From contig NZ_WJNG01000020.1 of the NCBI RefSeq assembly GCF_009649745.1, forward strand, positions 3,258 to 51,532: 48,275 nt of DNA, in the 5' to 3' direction. Positions 35,283-46,757 of this stretch are shown in pieces; position 1 is the first letter of the stretch; each line of letters starts with the position of its first letter. Origin of the DNA: Aquibacillus halophilus (GTDB taxonomy: Bacteria; Bacillota; Bacilli; Bacillales; Amphibacillaceae). The notes under the pieces were generated by a model. That model saw nothing but the letters and a program-made list of their open reading frames with translations, made no database searches and was not told where the DNA came from. The position numbers and the translations under genes were made by a program.

Positions 35283-35774
35283 ATGAATCGTGTTGGGGTA
35301 ATTATGGGAAGCTTATCTGATTGGGAAACAATGAAGAACACTTGTGATGTATTGAAGGAGCTAGATATTCCATTTGAAAAGGAAATCATTTCTGCCCACA
35401 GGACTCCTGAAGATATGTTTCAATATGCTGAAGAGGCAAAAGGTAGAGGATTGAAAGTAATCATTGCTGGAGCAGGTGGTGCTGCCCACTTACCAGGAAT
35501 GGTCGCAGCAAAAACTACTTTACCCGTTATTGGGGTTCCAGTCCAATCGAAGAGTCTTAATGGGCTAGATTCTTTGCTATCAATCGTCCAAATGCCAGGA
35601 GGAGTTCCCGTAGCGACAGTGGCAATTGGTAGTGCTGGAGCAAAGAATGCAGGCATACTGGCCGCACAGATATTGGGTGCTTTTGATGATGAAATTTCAA
35701 CTAGATTACTAGATTATCAGAACTCAATGAGAAAAAAAGTTGAGGAAATGAGGGATCAACTTGCAACAGAATAG
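35283..35774 (+). CDS. purE: N5-carboxyaminoimidazole ribonucleotide mutase
   Basis: It converts N5-CAIR to CAIR in IMP synthesis. The 163-residue class I PurE has [10 protein letters not shown] near 9, SAHRTPE near 38 and [17 protein letters not shown] near 62. It is the first gene of the 12-gene operon, preceded by an AAGAGGT site. The last 14 bases overlap purK. Expression passes two controls, PurR and the guanine riboswitch. Confidence 0.97.
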   Translation: MNRVGVIMGSLSDWETMKNTCDVLKELDIPFEKEIISAHRTPEDMFQYAEEAKGRGLKVIIAGAGGAAHLPGMVAAKTTLPVIGVPVQSKSLNGLDSLLSIVQMPGGVPVATVAIGSAGAKNAGILAAQILGAFDDEISTRLLDYQNSMRKKVEEMRDQLATE

Positions 35775-36897
35775 GATACTACCGGGACATACAATAGGTA
35801 TCGTTGGTGGAGGTCAATTAGGAAGAATGATGGCTATTGCAGCCAAGCATATGGGCTATCGAATTGTAGTTTTAGATCCAACACCGGATTGTCCAACTGC
35901 ACAAGTAAGTGATCGCCATATTGTCGCAGACTATGACGACATAAAAGCAATTAAGCAATTAGCGGAACTATCAGACGTGGTTACTTATGAATTTGAGAAT
36001 GTTGACCTTGTATCTGCCCGTTACCTTGAAAAGCACGGAGTTCTTCCTCAAGGAGCAGAATTGTTAGCTATTACTCAAGATAGAGAGAATGAAAAAAAGA
36101 TAATTGTAAAAAATAATTTACCTGCTGCTTCCTATGAAGTGATTGAAAATCACGCCGAATTGTACGATGCATTAGATCGTATCGGTTTCCCTGCAGTTCT
36201 TAAAACCTGTCGTGGTGGTTATGATGGGAAAGGACAACTGAAAATTGAATCAACAGGAGATATCCATGCCGCTCTAGGGTTTTTAGAACAGAATGGAAGA
36301 TGCATGTTTGAACAATGGTTAGCTTTCGATAAAGAGATATCCGTGGTGTTAACAAGAACAATGGATAGGAAAATCACTTTTTTCCCGATTGCTGAAAATC
36401 AGCATGAAAATCATATTTTACATAAAACAATTGCTCCGGCAAGTATTTCTGAAGCGACAAGGACTAAAGCGTTAGATGCAGCTCGTTCAATTGCTGAGGA
36501 AATTGGAGTGGTTGGTACCTTTGCAATCGAAATGTTTGTTCAAGGGGAAGATATCTATATTAACGAGATGGCACCCAGACCCCATAATTCAGGACACTTC
36601 ACAATTGAAAGCTGTAACGTTTCTCAGTTTGAGCAACATATCCGAGCGATTTGTGGACTTCCTTTGATCCCAATTGAATTTCAAGGAGCATCAGTTATGA
36701 TAAACCTTATTGGGGAAGATATGACTGACTATCTAAACCGTATGGATGAATTAGGCGGTGCTCATATTCATGTCTATGGGAAAAAAGAAATTAAACCTAA
36801 CCGGAAAATGGGACATATCACATTTGTAGGATCAAAGCTTACACAATTAATTAATTTGGTAGACAATAAACAAAAATTAATAGCTAAGAGAAATTAG
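35761..36897 (+). CDS. purK: N5-carboxyaminoimidazole ribonucleotide synthase
   Basis: An ATP-grasp enzyme that makes N5-CAIR from AIR, bicarbonate and ATP, feeding PurE. The 378-residue product begins with [13 protein letters not shown], has [11 protein letters not shown] in the ATP-binding region and [13 protein letters not shown] (metal site) near residue 262. The start is TTG at 35761, inside the end of purE, with GAGGG 7-8 nt upstream. No ATG or GTG is available nearby. Confidence 0.95.
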   Translation: MQQNRILPGHTIGIVGGGQLGRMMAIAAKHMGYRIVVLDPTPDCPTAQVSDRHIVADYDDIKAIKQLAELSDVVTYEFENVDLVSARYLEKHGVLPQGAELLAITQDRENEKKIIVKNNLPAASYEVIENHAELYDALDRIGFPAVLKTCRGGYDGKGQLKIESTGDIHAALGFLEQNGRCMFEQWLAFDKEISVVLTRTMDRKITFFPIAENQHENHILHKTIAPASISEATRTKALDAARSIAEEIGVVGTFAIEMFVQGEDIYINEMAPRPHNSGHFTIESCNVSQFEQHIRAICGLPLIPIEFQGASVMINLIGEDMTDYLNRMDELGGAHIHVYGKKEIKPNRKMGHITFVGSKLTQLINLVDNKQKLIAKRN

Positions 36898-36908
36898 GAG
36901 GAAATTAA

Positions 36909-38201
36909 ATGATTGATCGTTACACACGAGAAGAAATGGGAACAATTTGGACGGATGAAAACAAATATAATGCATGGCTAGAAGTTGAAATCTTAGCATG
37001 TGAGGCATGGAGTGAATTAGGGGTTATTCCTAAGGAAGATGTAAAAAAAATTCGTGAAAGTGCTTCATTCGATGTAAATCGCATTCTAGAAATAGAAGAA
37101 GAGACAAGACACGATGTGGTGGCATTTACTCGTGCAGTCTCAGAAACGCTTGGCGAGGAACGAAAATGGGTTCATTACGGACTTACCTCCACTGATGTAG
37201 TTGACACGGCATTATCTTATATATTAAAACAAGCAAACACCATTCTCAGAAAAGATATTGAGCGATTTGTTGATATTTTAGCAGACAAAGCAAAGGAACA
37301 TAAACATACCGTGCAGATGGGTAGAACTCACGGTGTCCATGCTGAACCGACTACATTTGGTTTGAAAATGGCGCTTTGGTATGAAGAAATGAAGCGTAAT
37401 CTAGAAAGATTTGAAGCTGCAGCAAAAACTATTGAGACAGGTAAGTTATCAGGCGCTGTCGGCACGTATGCGAATATTGATCCGTTTGTTGAAGAATATG
37501 TTTGTGAAAAATTAGGATTAGCAGCTGCGCCAGTTTCAACACAAACGCTACAACGTGACCGTCATGCACATTACGTCTCAACACTGGCGTTGATTGCAAG
37601 CTCAATAGAAAAATTTGCAACAGAAATCCGTGGGCTACAAAAAACAGAAACTAGAGAGGTAGAAGAGTTTTTTGCAAAAGGTCAAAAAGGTTCTTCTGCA
37701 ATGCCGCATAAACGCAATCCAATTGGCTCAGAAAATATGACTGGAATGGCAAGATTAATCCGGGGCTACATGGTAACTGCATATGAAAATGTATCACTAT
37801 GGCACGAGCGCGATATATCTCATTCATCTGCAGAGCGAGTAATCTTACCAGACGCAACAATTGCTCTAAACTATATGTTAAATCGTTTCTCAAACATTGT
37901 TAAGAATTTAACTGTGTTCCCAGAAAACATGAAAGCAAATATTGATAAAACCTATGGCGTTATCTTTTCGCAACGTGTACTACTATCATTAATTGACCAA
38001 GGAATGAGCAGAGAAGAAGCGTATGACATTGTTCAACCTAACGCGATGAAGGCATGGGAAAATGGTATTCCATTCAGAGAATTAATTGAAGCAGAAGATA
38101 AAATTACGTCAACATTATCACCAGAACAAATAGCTGATTGCTTTGATCACACGTATCACTTGAAAAACGTTGACCGTATTTTTGACAAGATTGGTTTATA
38201 A
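36909..38201 (+). CDS. purB: Adenylosuccinate lyase
   Basis: It cleaves SAICAR to AICAR in the IMP pathway and adenylosuccinate to AMP later, releasing fumarate each time. The 430-residue product has [14 protein letters not shown] near 138 (catalytic His region) and the fumarase-superfamily signature [11 protein letters not shown] near 261. An AGGAGG site precedes the ATG. An 86-95-nt gap before purC is the longest inside the operon and contains a weak hairpin only. Confidence 0.97.
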   Translation: MIDRYTREEMGTIWTDENKYNAWLEVEILACEAWSELGVIPKEDVKKIRESASFDVNRILEIEEETRHDVVAFTRAVSETLGEERKWVHYGLTSTDVVDTALSYILKQANTILRKDIERFVDILADKAKEHKHTVQMGRTHGVHAEPTTFGLKMALWYEEMKRNLERFEAAAKTIETGKLSGAVGTYANIDPFVEEYVCEKLGLAAAPVSTQTLQRDRHAHYVSTLALIASSIEKFATEIRGLQKTETREVEEFFAKGQKGSSAMPHKRNPIGSENMTGMARLIRGYMVTAYENVSLWHERDISHSSAERVILPDATIALNYMLNRFSNIVKNLTVFPENMKANIDKTYGVIFSQRVLLSLIDQGMSREEAYDIVQPNAMKAWENGIPFRELIEAEDKITSTLSPEQIADCFDHTYHLKNVDRIFDKIGL

Positions 38202-38296
38202 GAGTTTGTTTATGATTAGCTAGCATCAAACAGGGATTTTTTAAATACGAGGTAACTAGGCTTTTCTAATACCAAACTAAGGATGGGGTGACTAGT

Positions 38297-39010
38297 TTGA
38301 AGGGGAATTTATTATATGAAGGTAAAGCAAAAAGAGTCTATTTTGTAGAGGGAAATGACAACAACTTGATTCTTTCTTATAAAAGTGATGCAACAGCTTT
38401 TAATGGGTTGAAAAAAGCAACCTTTGAAGGAAAAGGAAAATATAATAACTTGATTTCAGCCAAAGTATTTGAATTTTTACATGAAAAAGGGATCAAGACA
38501 CACTTTAAACAAGCACTAAATGATACAGAACAACTCGTTATCAGAACAACAATTATCCCAATTGAAGTCGTTGTCAGAAATATCGCAGCGGGAAGCATAA
38601 CCAAGAGGCTGGGAATTAAAGAAAAGACACCGTTCACCCCACCTCTAGTGGAGTTATTTTATAAAAACGATGAACTAGGTGACCCGTTAATTAATAATGA
38701 GCATGCATTGTTTCTGACAGATGCTAAGGAAAAAGATTTAATGGAAATTAAACAAGCAGCATTAACCATTAATTCATATCTGCAGGAGTTCTTTAAGGGA
38801 ATAGATTTAACACTAGCGGATTTTAAATTAGAGTTTGGTAGAACACTAGATGGAGAAATTGTTCTTTCTGATGAAATATCTCCGGATACCTGTCGATTAT
38901 GGGATCGTAAAACTGGTGAGAAGATGGATAAAGATGTTTTTCGAGAAGATTTAGGTGATCTTTTAAAGGTTTACGATACTATTCTTAATCGTCTGGAGGC
39001 AGTAAAATGA
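38297..39010 (+). CDS. purC: SAICAR synthase
   Basis: It joins CAIR and aspartate with ATP. The 237-residue product has LLYEGKAKRVYF at the N-terminus, RTTIIPIEVVVRNIAAGS near 75 and LADFKLEFG further on, all typical of PurC. The start is uncertain: TTG at 38297 is 5 nt after GGGGTGA and gives the usual family N-terminus, whereas GTG at 38288 would add three residues. It ends in ATGA shared with purS. Confidence 0.95.
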   Translation: MKGNLLYEGKAKRVYFVEGNDNNLILSYKSDATAFNGLKKATFEGKGKYNNLISAKVFEFLHEKGIKTHFKQALNDTEQLVIRTTIIPIEVVVRNIAAGSITKRLGIKEKTPFTPPLVELFYKNDELGDPLINNEHALFLTDAKEKDLMEIKQAALTINSYLQEFFKGIDLTLADFKLEFGRTLDGEIVLSDEISPDTCRLWDRKTGEKMDKDVFREDLGDLLKVYDTILNRLEAVK

Positions 39011-39258
39011 AAAAAGTTAAAATATATATCACATTAAAGCAGGGTGTATTAGATCCTCAAGGTAGAGCCGTGCAAGAATCATTAAACACATTAGGTTATT
39101 CTGAGGTTCAACAAGCCAGAGTTGGAAAATACATGGAACTATTGGTTGACGACAATGAAGAGGTAGAAGTGAAAATCGAAGAAATGTGTTCTAAATTACT
39201 TGCGAATCCGGTAATTGAAGATTACAAATATACGATCGAAGAGGGTGTCGTTCAGTGA
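39007..39258 (+). CDS. purS: FGAM synthase subunit PurS
   Basis: A small (83 aa) structural subunit that bridges PurQ and PurL in the Gram-positive three-part FGAM synthase. The sequence [20 protein letters not shown] followed by ALNxLGY-type and VGKYMEL segments is typical. It overlaps purC and purQ by four bases each, keeping the three FGAM synthase subunits translationally coupled. Confidence 0.95.
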   Translation: MKKVKIYITLKQGVLDPQGRAVQESLNTLGYSEVQQARVGKYMELLVDDNEEVEVKIEEMCSKLLANPVIEDYKYTIEEGVVQ

Positions 39259-39938
39259 AGTTTGCTGTAGTTGTTTTTCCTGGGTCAAATTGTGACAGAG
39301 ACATGTACTTTGCGGCAAAGGATGCACTAGGAGAAGAAGCAGAATTGGTTTGGTATCAAACTGCAAATCTATCAGACTATGATGCTATTTTACTTCCTGG
39401 TGGTTTTTCTTACGGTGACTACCTACGGACGGGAGCAATCGCCTCAACCTCTCATATTGTTAAGGAAATAAAGCAACAAGCAGAACTTGGGAAACCTGTT
39501 CTTGGTGTGTGCAACGGATTTCAAATTTTATTAGAAGCTGGACTGTTACCAGGTGCAATGCTAAGAAATAAAAACCTTAAGTTTATCTGCCATTTTGAGG
39601 GCCTGAAGGTAGAAAACAAAAACACTATGTTCACATCAGCCTATAAGGATGGAGAAATAATTTCCCTGCCAATTGCCCATGGGGAAGGGAATTATTATTG
39701 TGATGAGGCTACTTTACAGAAGTTAAAAGAAAATAATCAAATTGTGTTTACCTATACAAATAATCCAAATGGTTCTATTAGTGATATCGCAGGGATCGTT
39801 AATCAACAAGGCAACGTACTAGGCATGATGCCACATCCTGAACGTGCTGTGGAACAGATACTTGGTGGTACTGATGGTCTAAAGTTGTTTAAATCAATTG
39901 TGAATAACTGGAGGGAAGCACATGTTACAAGCGCCTGA
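39255..39938 (+). CDS. purQ: FGAM synthase glutaminase subunit PurQ
   Basis: A class I glutamine amidotransferase of 227 residues that supplies ammonia to Pur[17 protein letters not shown] near 51, nucleophile Cys in [11 protein letters not shown] near 86 and the His/Glu pair in [11 protein letters not shown] near 196 are all present. It starts with GTG in the four-base overlap with purS. Its end overlaps purL by 17 bases. Confidence 0.96.
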   Translation: MKFAVVVFPGSNCDRDMYFAAKDALGEEAELVWYQTANLSDYDAILLPGGFSYGDYLRTGAIASTSHIVKEIKQQAELGKPVLGVCNGFQILLEAGLLPGAMLRNKNLKFICHFEGLKVENKNTMFTSAYKDGEIISLPIAHGEGNYYCDEATLQKLKENNQIVFTYTNNPNGSISDIAGIVNQQGNVLGMMPHPERAVEQILGGTDGLKLFKSIVNNWREAHVTSA

Positions 39939-42147
39939 GATTACTCCTGAAGTAATAGAAAAGGATCGTCTATATCGTGATATGGGTTTAACAGACGAAG
40001 AGTTTGATCTTGTTAAGTCAATAATGAATCGTCGTCCAAACTTCACGGAAACTGGTATTTTCTCTGTTATGTGGTCAGAGCATTGTAGTTATAAAACTTC
40101 TAAACCACTTTTGAGAAAGTTCCCAACCAAAGGCTCACATGTTATTCAAGGTCCTGGTGAAGGTGCTGGAATTATTGATATTGGCGATGGTCAAGCAGTT
40201 GTCTTCAAGGTTGAAAGCCATAATCACCCGTCTGCAGTAGAACCATACCAAGGGGCTGCAACTGGTGTTGGTGGAATTATTCGCGACGTCTTTTCGATGG
40301 GTGCTAGGCCAATAGCGCTATTAAATTCACTTCGGTTTGGTAACTTAACCACAGGTCGTGTGAAATATTTGTTTGAAGAGGTTGTTAATGGCATTGCTGG
40401 CTATGGTAACTGCGTCGGCATCCCGACAGTTGGAGGAGAGGTTCAATTTGATAATTGTTATGAAGGGAACCCTCTAGTTAACGCAATGTGTGTTGGGATA
40501 ATTGATCAAAAGGATATTCAAAAAGGTATTGCTGCAGGAATTGGTAATACAGTAATTTACGCAGGAGCACGTACAGGAAGAGATGGTATTCATGGTGCCA
40601 CATTTGCTTCAGAGGATCTATCGGAAGAGTCAGAAAGTAAACGTCCATCTGTTCAGGTAGGCGATCCATTTATGGAAAAATTATTAATTGAAGCTTGCCT
40701 AGAAGTTATCCATCATGAAGCATTAGTCGGTATGCAGGATATGGGAGCAGCCGGACTTACATCCTCAGCTAGTGAAATGGCAAGTAAGGCTGGAACAGGT
40801 ATGGAGATGGACTTAGACTTAGTCCCTCAACGTGAACTAGATATGACTCCATATGAGCTAATGCTATCTGAATCTCAGGAGCGGATGCTGTTAGTAGTAA
40901 AGCAAGGGCAAGAACAAGGAATTATTGACGTGTTTACAAAGTACGGATTAGAGGCTGTCGCGGTAGGACGTGTAACTGATGACAACCGTTTCCGTTTAAT
41001 TCATAAAGGTAAGGTTGCTGCTGATATTCCTGTCGATTCATTGGCAGAGGATGCACCAGTTTATCATAAACCTTCAAAAGTACCAGATTATTATAAAAAA
41101 TTCCAACAAATGGACGATTACTATCCAACCGTTAACAGTTATAGTGAGGCATTAAAAGCATTGCTACAACAGCCAACAATAGCTAGTAAAGAGTGGGTTT
41201 ATGACCAATATGATTCAATGGTTCAAACAAATACAGTTGTTACACCTGGATCTGATGCGGCTATAATACGTGTTCGTGGTACCGATAAGGCGCTGGCAAT
41301 GACGACGGATTGTAATTCGCGTTATATCTATTTAGACCCAGAAATAGGTGGGAAGATTGCTGTTGCTGAAGCGGCAAGAAATATTGTTTGTTCCGGCGGA
41401 AGACCAATGGCTTTAACCGATGGATTGAATTTCGGTAATCCGGATAAACCAGAAATTTTCTGGCAAATGGAGAAAAGCGTTGATGGAATGAGCGAAGCGA
41501 GCTTGAAACTTAATACGCCTGTGATAAGTGGAAATGTCTCACTTTATAACGAGACAAATGGTCAATCCATTTTCCCAACTCCAGTAGTAGGGATGGTAGG
41601 TTTGTTAGAGTCACTGGAACATATCACGCCATCGTTTTTCCAAACAGCTGGTGATGCTATTTATCTAATCGGTGAAACTAAGCCGGAATTTGGTGGAAGT
41701 GAATTACAGAATATTTTAGAAAATAGTTACTTCGGAAAAGCACCTAGTATTGATTTAGATGTGGAAGCGAAGCGCCAAAGTCAATTGTTAGAGGCGATTC
41801 AATCAGGTTTGATTTCTTCTGCTCACGATTTAGCGGAGGGTGGATTCGCCGTAGCGCTTGCTGAGAGTCTATTTGATAATAACTTAGGATGTGAAGTAAA
41901 GCTTGCAGGCGACTTAACTGTCCAATTGTTTAGTGAAAGCCAATCCCGTTTCCTAGTATCAGTAAAACAGGAAAAAAGAGATCAATTTGAAAGTTTAGTA
42001 GAAGATGCGAACCATTTAGGATATGTAACAGACAGTGGAACACTTCGGGTAAATAGTAGTGAGGAAACGATTATTGAAGAGTCAGTTGAGAGCTTGAAAG
42101 CATTATGGAAAGGGGCTATACCATGCTTGCTGAAATCAAGGGACTAA
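39922..42147 (+). CDS. purL: FGAM synthase subunit PurL (small type)
   Basis: The ATP-dependent synthetase subunit that converts FGAR to FGAM. The 741-residue length is that of the small PurL that needs PurS and PurQ, not the ~1300-residue fused form. Visible motifs are MWSEHCSYK near 50, [20 protein letters not shown] near 93 and two PurM-like halves with [10 protein letters not shown] in the second. The ATG follows GGAGGG, and its 3' end overlaps the region upstream of purF. Confidence 0.97.
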   Translation: MLQAPEITPEVIEKDRLYRDMGLTDEEFDLVKSIMNRRPNFTETGIFSVMWSEHCSYKTSKPLLRKFPTKGSHVIQGPGEGAGIIDIGDGQAVVFKVESHNHPSAVEPYQGAATGVGGIIRDVFSMGARPIALLNSLRFGNLTTGRVKYLFEEVVNGIAGYGNCVGIPTVGGEVQFDNCYEGNPLVNAMCVGIIDQKDIQKGIAAGIGNTVIYAGARTGRDGIHGATFASEDLSEESESKRPSVQVGDPFMEKLLIEACLEVIHHEALVGMQDMGAAGLTSSASEMASKAGTGMEMDLDLVPQRELDMTPYELMLSESQERMLLVVKQGQEQGIIDVFTKYGLEAVAVGRVTDDNRFRLIHKGKVAADIPVDSLAEDAPVYHKPSKVPDYYKKFQQMDDYYPTVNSYSEALKALLQQPTIASKEWVYDQYDSMVQTNTVVTPGSDAAIIRVRGTDKALAMTTDCNSRYIYLDPEIGGKIAVAEAARNIVCSGGRPMALTDGLNFGNPDKPEIFWQMEKSVDGMSEASLKLNTPVISGNVSLYNETNGQSIFPTPVVGMVGLLESLEHITPSFFQTAGDAIYLIGETKPEFGGSELQNILENSYFGKAPSIDLDVEAKRQSQLLEAIQSGLISSAHDLAEGGFAVALAESLFDNNLGCEVKLAGDLTVQLFSESQSRFLVSVKQEKRDQFESLVEDANHLGYVTDSGTLRVNSSEETIIEESVESLKALWKGAIPCLLKSRD

Positions 42148-43535
42148 ATGAAGAGTGCGGTGTGTTTGCGATATGGGGTCATGAAAAGGCTGCTGAGATG
42201 ACTTATTATGGATTGCATGCTCTACAACACCGTGGGCAAGAAGGTGCCGGAATTGTCACGAGTGATGGTGAGGAGCTACATTTGCATAAAGGGAATGGAT
42301 TGATTAACGAAGTCTTCCAACAAGATGAATTTACTCGTTTGAAGGGCACTGCTGCCCTTGGTCATGTTCGCTACGCAACCCAAGGTGGGGGCGGTTATGA
42401 CAATGTCCAACCTCTTGTGTTTCGTTCACAAAAGAAAAGTATGGCGCTTGCTCATAATGGCAATTTAGTTAACGCATATGCTTTAAAAAACCAATTAGAA
42501 GCCCAGGGCAGTATTTTACAAACAACTTCTGATACAGAAGTAATTGCCCACCTAATTAAACGCAGTGGCCATTTAGCGATGGATGAAGCAATTGCGTCAG
42601 CCCTTAGCATGATTAAAGGTGCATATGCCTTTTCTATCTTAACTGAGGATCAATTATTTGTTGCACTTGACCCCCGCGGGTTACGTCCATTGTCGATTGG
42701 GATGCTAGGTGGAGCTTATGTGGTAGCTTCAGAAACGTGTGCGTTTGATCTTATTGGCGCAACATATATTAGAGAGGTCAAACCTGGAGAACTGCTAACC
42801 ATTGATGATAATGGTATAACGACAAAACGATTTGCCTCGCCGATGCAAAGAACGCTTTGTTCAATGGAATATGTCTATTTCTCCAGACCGGACAGTGATT
42901 TGGATGGATTAAATGTTCATGCTAGTCGGAAAACAATGGGAAAACAGCTAGCAAGTGAAGCGCCAGTTGAGGCAGACGTTGTGACAGGTGTTCCAGATTC
43001 AAGTATTTCTGCTGCAATAGGCTATGCAGAGGCTGCTGAAATTCCATATGAATTAGGACTAATAAAAAATCGTTATGTAGGTCGTACGTTTATTCAGCCC
43101 TCGCAGGAATTAAGGGAGCAAGGGGTGAAAATGAAGCTATCCCCGGTACGTGGAATTGTAGAGGGAAAGCGGGTCGTCATGGTCGATGATTCTATCGTAC
43201 GCGGAACGACATGTAAACGAATTGTCCGTCTCCTGAAGGAAGCTGGTGCAACAGAAGTTCATGTTCGCATTGCGTCACCGCCAATCGTAAATCCTTGTTA
43301 TTATGGGATTGATACCTCAAATAAAGGAGAATTAATCGCTTCTAATTATGACGTAGAAGAAATTCGAGAGTTAATAGGAGCAGATAGTTTAGCTTTTCTA
43401 ACTACCGAGGGATTAGAGAAATCCATAGTTGCAGATAGAGAATCGATTGATCATGGAATTTGTAACGCATGTTTTACTGGGAATTATCCAACAGAAATCT
43501 ATCCGGATACTTTACTACCAGCCTACAAAGGTTAA
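42123..43535 (+). CDS. purF: Amidophosphoribosyltransferase
   Basis: It catalyses the first committed step, PRPP plus glutamine to phosphoribosylamine. The 470-residue proenzyme has an 11-residue propeptide before the catalytic Cys12 ([12 protein letters not shown]), as in the B. subtilis enzyme, so processing should expose Cys. The PRPP loop is [13 protein letters not shown] near 353. Later cysteines ([17 protein letters not shown]) fit the [4Fe-4S] cluster ligands of the Bacillus-type enzyme. The ATG at 42123 follows GGAAAGGGG; the in-frame ATG at 42105 is not supported. Confidence 0.97.
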   Translation: MLAEIKGLNEECGVFAIWGHEKAAEMTYYGLHALQHRGQEGAGIVTSDGEELHLHKGNGLINEVFQQDEFTRLKGTAALGHVRYATQGGGGYDNVQPLVFRSQKKSMALAHNGNLVNAYALKNQLEAQGSILQTTSDTEVIAHLIKRSGHLAMDEAIASALSMIKGAYAFSILTEDQLFVALDPRGLRPLSIGMLGGAYVVASETCAFDLIGATYIREVKPGELLTIDDNGITTKRFASPMQRTLCSMEYVYFSRPDSDLDGLNVHASRKTMGKQLASEAPVEADVVTGVPDSSISAAIGYAEAAEIPYELGLIKNRYVGRTFIQPSQELREQGVKMKLSPVRGIVEGKRVVMVDDSIVRGTTCKRIVRLLKEAGATEVHVRIASPPIVNPCYYGIDTSNKGELIASNYDVEEIRELIGADSLAFLTTEGLEKSIVADRESIDHGICNACFTGNYPTEIYPDTLLPAYKG

Positions 43536-43562
43536 TTTACCAAGTCTAAAAGGAGCGGTCTA

Positions 43563-44591
43563 ATGAGTGAAATTTACAAGCAAGCTGGTGTAGATGTTGA
43601 AGCCGGTTATCGAGCTGTTGATTTGATGAAGAAGCATATTCAAACAACAAACCGCCCGGAAGTATTGGGTGGAGTTGGGGCGTTTGCGGGGTTATTTGAT
43701 TTATCCTCCTTCTCATATAAGCAACCAGTATTGGTGTCAGGGACAGACGGAGTTGGAACCAAGCTAAAGCTTGCTTTTGATATGGATAGGCACGATACAG
43801 TAGGGATTGATTTGGTTGCTATGTGTGTGAATGATATTGTTGCACAGGGAGCTGACCCTTTATTCTTTCTTGATTACATTGCCTGCGGGAAAAATGAGCC
43901 TGAAAAGATTGAACAAATAGTAAAAGGTATTACAGATGGTTGTGTGGAAAGTGGCAGTGCTTTAATAGGTGGAGAGACTGCAGAAATGCCCGGTATGTAC
44001 CAGGATGGAGAATATGATTTAGCTGGCTTCGTTGTAGGTATCGCAGAAAAAAGTGAAATAATTACTGGCGAGGAAATTGAAACAGGGGACAAGATAATTG
44101 GGATTTCTTCTAGTGGACTTCATTCGAATGGATTTTCATTAGTTCGTAAAATAATAGATGAGCAAAATCTCGATCTATTATCTACCTATGCGCCTTTAGA
44201 CAAATCGCTTGGTGAGGTATTATTAACACCAACAAAGATTTATGTGAAAGCAATCAAACAACTAAAGCTAGACATCACGATTAAGGGGATTAGCCACATA
44301 ACAGGTGGAGGATTCTACGAAAATATCCCTCGAGCCTTGCCGGAAAATCTTGGTGCCCGAATTGTTGCGGGATCATGGGAAATACCAGGAATATACTCCT
44401 TTCTACAAGAACAGGCTGAACTTAATTTTAATGATATGTTAGGTGTATTTAATATGGGAATAGGTATGGCTATTGTTGTATCACCTCATGAAGCTGAGAT
44501 GGCATTACAGCTCCTAAACGATATTGGTGAACAAGCTTCTATTATTGGAGAAGTGGTGGATGATCAAGGAGTGGCAGTAATAAATGAGTAA
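43563..44591 (+). CDS. purM: AIR synthase (FGAM cyclo-ligase)
   Basis: It closes the imidazole ring of FGAM to give AIR with ATP. The 342-residue product has [14 protein letters not shown] near 60, [10 protein letters not shown] near 88, [11 protein letters not shown] near 139 and [16 protein letters not shown] near 247. AAAGGAGCGG precedes the ATG. The end overlaps purN by eight bases. Confidence 0.97.
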   Translation: MSEIYKQAGVDVEAGYRAVDLMKKHIQTTNRPEVLGGVGAFAGLFDLSSFSYKQPVLVSGTDGVGTKLKLAFDMDRHDTVGIDLVAMCVNDIVAQGADPLFFLDYIACGKNEPEKIEQIVKGITDGCVESGSALIGGETAEMPGMYQDGEYDLAGFVVGIAEKSEIITGEEIETGDKIIGISSSGLHSNGFSLVRKIIDEQNLDLLSTYAPLDKSLGEVLLTPTKIYVKAIKQLKLDITIKGISHITGGGFYENIPRALPENLGARIVAGSWEIPGIYSFLQEQAELNFNDMLGVFNMGIGMAIVVSPHEAEMALQLLNDIGEQASIIGEVVDDQGVAVINE

Positions 44592-45201
44592 AACAAAAGT
44601 TGCTGTCTTTGCCTCGGGAACAGGTAGTAATTTTGAAGCGTTGATGGACAAGGTAGAGTTGGAAAGTCTAGACTATTGTGTAGCACTGTTAGTATGTGAC
44701 AAGCCTGGTGCACTAGTGTTGAACAAGGCTGCAAAATATCAGGTGCCGGTATTTGTCTTTGATCCAAAACAATATAACTTTAAATCAGAATTTGAACAAA
44801 AAATAGTAAAGGAATTACAAAACCGTCACATTGATTGGATTGTTCTAGCAGGCTATATGCGACTAATTGGTCCCACTTTGTTAACCCCTTTTCAATCAAA
44901 AATTATTAATATTCACCCATCATTGCTACCATCTTTCCCTGGAAAAGATGCAGTTGGTCAAGCTCTAGCTACTGGTGTAAAGGTGACAGGAGTAACTATC
45001 CATTTTGTAGATGAAGGAATGGATACTGGGAAAATAATCGAGCAGGAATCATTGCGAATACACGAAAAGGAAAGCAGGGAATCATTGCAGCAAAGGTTAC
45101 AGTCCATCGAGCATCGACTGTTCCCAAAGATCATACAATCACTGATTTCGTCGGACAATAAGGAAGGAGCATTTTTAAATGAAAAAGAGAGCACTACTTA
45201 G
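44584..45201 (+). CDS. purN: GAR formyltransferase (folate-dependent)
   Basis: It transfers a formyl group from 10-formyl-THF to GAR. The 205-residue product has [11 protein letters not shown] near 10, the catalytic motif [12 protein letters not shown] near 108 and VDEGMDTG near 142. AAGGAG lies ~10 nt before the ATG inside the end of purM. Its 3' end overlaps purH by 23 bases. Confidence 0.96.
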   Translation: MSKTKVAVFASGTGSNFEALMDKVELESLDYCVALLVCDKPGALVLNKAAKYQVPVFVFDPKQYNFKSEFEQKIVKELQNRHIDWIVLAGYMRLIGPTLLTPFQSKIINIHPSLLPSFPGKDAVGQALATGVKVTGVTIHFVDEGMDTGKIIEQESLRIHEKESRESLQQRLQSIEHRLFPKIIQSLISSDNKEGAFLNEKESTT

Positions 45202-46711
45202 TGTTTCAGATAAAAGTAATTTAGTTGAGTTTGCAAAGGGATTGGATAGGCTTGGATACGAATTGGTTTCTACAGGTGGAACATTAAAAGCCTTAAAGGA
45301 AGCTGGTCTTCCAGCAATACCTGTTTCTGCAGTTACCAACTTCGAAGAAATTCTAGATGGAAGAGTCAAAACACTTCATCCGTTTATTCATGCCGGTCTA
45401 CTTGCTAGACGTGACGATGAATCACATCAGAAGCAGTTGTTGGATCGCGACATTCATCCAATTGATGTTGTGGTAGTGAACCTTTACCCGTTTAAACAAA
45501 CGATTGAACAAGAAGGTGTTACTGAAGAGGAAGCGGTTGAAAATATTGATATTGGCGGGCCGACAATGCTTCGTGCAGCTGCCAAGAACTTCCGGGATGT
45601 TACTGTAGTAGTCGATCCTAGTGACTATGATTCTGTACTAAATCAGTTAAATTCAGTACAGCCATCCGTTGATTTCCGTAAACAATTAGCTGCAAAAGTA
45701 TTTAGGCATACAGCAAATTATGATGCAATGATTGCCAATTACTTTACAACAATCACAGGAGAAACAGATCCTGAAACGTTAACTATTACATATGAAAAAG
45801 TTCAATCATTAAGATACGGGGAAAATCCTCATCAACAAGCAGCTTTTTATCAAGAGGCGAACGTTAAAGGTGCATCGATTGCAAATGCAAAACAGCTTCA
45901 TGGTAAGGAATTGTCTTATAACAACATACAGGATGCAAATGCTGCGTTAGAAATTGTGCTGGAGTATAGTAAACCAGCAGCGGTTGCGGTCAAGCATATG
46001 AATCCATGTGGTGTAGGAATCGGTGAGACTATTTCTGTAGCCTATGCAAAAGCATATGAAGCGGATCCCGTATCGATTTTTGGTGGAATTATCGCATTGA
46101 ACCGTGAAGTAGATGCTGATACGGCTAACCAATTAAAAGATATCTTCCTAGAAATAATTATTGCTCCTTCTTTCTCGAACGAAGCGTTAGAATTGTTAAC
46201 AGTGAAACCAAATATTAGATTACTTGAAACGCCAATGGAATGGGCAGGGTCGAACACAAAGAAAGTAGTAAGTGTAGTTGGCGGTTTACTTGTCCAAGAC
46301 CGGGATAATGGAACTGTAACTGAAGAAGACATCACTGTTCCAACTGACAGAAAACCAAATCAAATAGAATTAGCTGAATTATTGTTTGCTTGGAAGGTAG
46401 TCAAACACGTGAAATCCAATGCTATTGTTGTAGCGAAGGGTGATCAAACACTTGGAGTTGGTGCTGGACAAATGAACCGAGTAGGTGCAGCGAAAATAGC
46501 GTTCGAACAAGCAGGAAATAAGGCTAAAGGTGCGGTGATGTCATCCGATGCATTTTTCCCAATGCCTGATACAGTAGAAGCAGCAGCTGAAGCAGGAATT
46601 ACAGCGATTATCCAACCTGGTGGTTCAAAACGTGATCAAGATTCGATCGATGCTTGTAATAAACATGGCATTACAATGGTACTTACTGGTATGCGTCACT
46701 TTAAGCATTAA
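45179..46711 (+). CDS. purH: Bifunctional AICAR transformylase / IMP cyclohydrolase
   Basis: It performs the last two steps to IMP. The 510-residue product has an N-terminal cyclohydrolase domain ([45 protein letters not shown]) and a C-terminal transformylase domain with KHMNPCGVG near 268 carrying the catalytic Lys-His, then SDAFFPMPD near 458. A GGAAGGAG site overlaps the end of purN. It is followed by a ~45-nt gap to purD. Confidence 0.97.
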   Translation: MKKRALLSVSDKSNLVEFAKGLDRLGYELVSTGGTLKALKEAGLPAIPVSAVTNFEEILDGRVKTLHPFIHAGLLARRDDESHQKQLLDRDIHPIDVVVVNLYPFKQTIEQEGVTEEEAVENIDIGGPTMLRAAAKNFRDVTVVVDPSDYDSVLNQLNSVQPSVDFRKQLAAKVFRHTANYDAMIANYFTTITGETDPETLTITYEKVQSLRYGENPHQQAAFYQEANVKGASIANAKQLHGKELSYNNIQDANAALEIVLEYSKPAAVAVKHMNPCGVGIGETISVAYAKAYEADPVSIFGGIIALNREVDADTANQLKDIFLEIIIAPSFSNEALELLTVKPNIRLLETPMEWAGSNTKKVVSVVGGLLVQDRDNGTVTEEDITVPTDRKPNQIELAELLFAWKVVKHVKSNAIVVAKGDQTLGVGAGQMNRVGAAKIAFEQAGNKAKGAVMSSDAFFPMPDTVEAAAEAGITAIIQPGGSKRDQDSIDACNKHGITMVLTGMRHFKH

Positions 46712-46757
46712 AAATTAGCTGTATAGGGTAGGTTCTAGCAGTTTGAGGGGGGATAAC

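Noticed and set aside
38202-38296. Possible attenuator between purB and purC (imperfect hairpin then TTTTTT)
   Set aside because: The stem has a bulge and few G-C pairs, and the operon must read through. No aptamer or leader peptide is seen.
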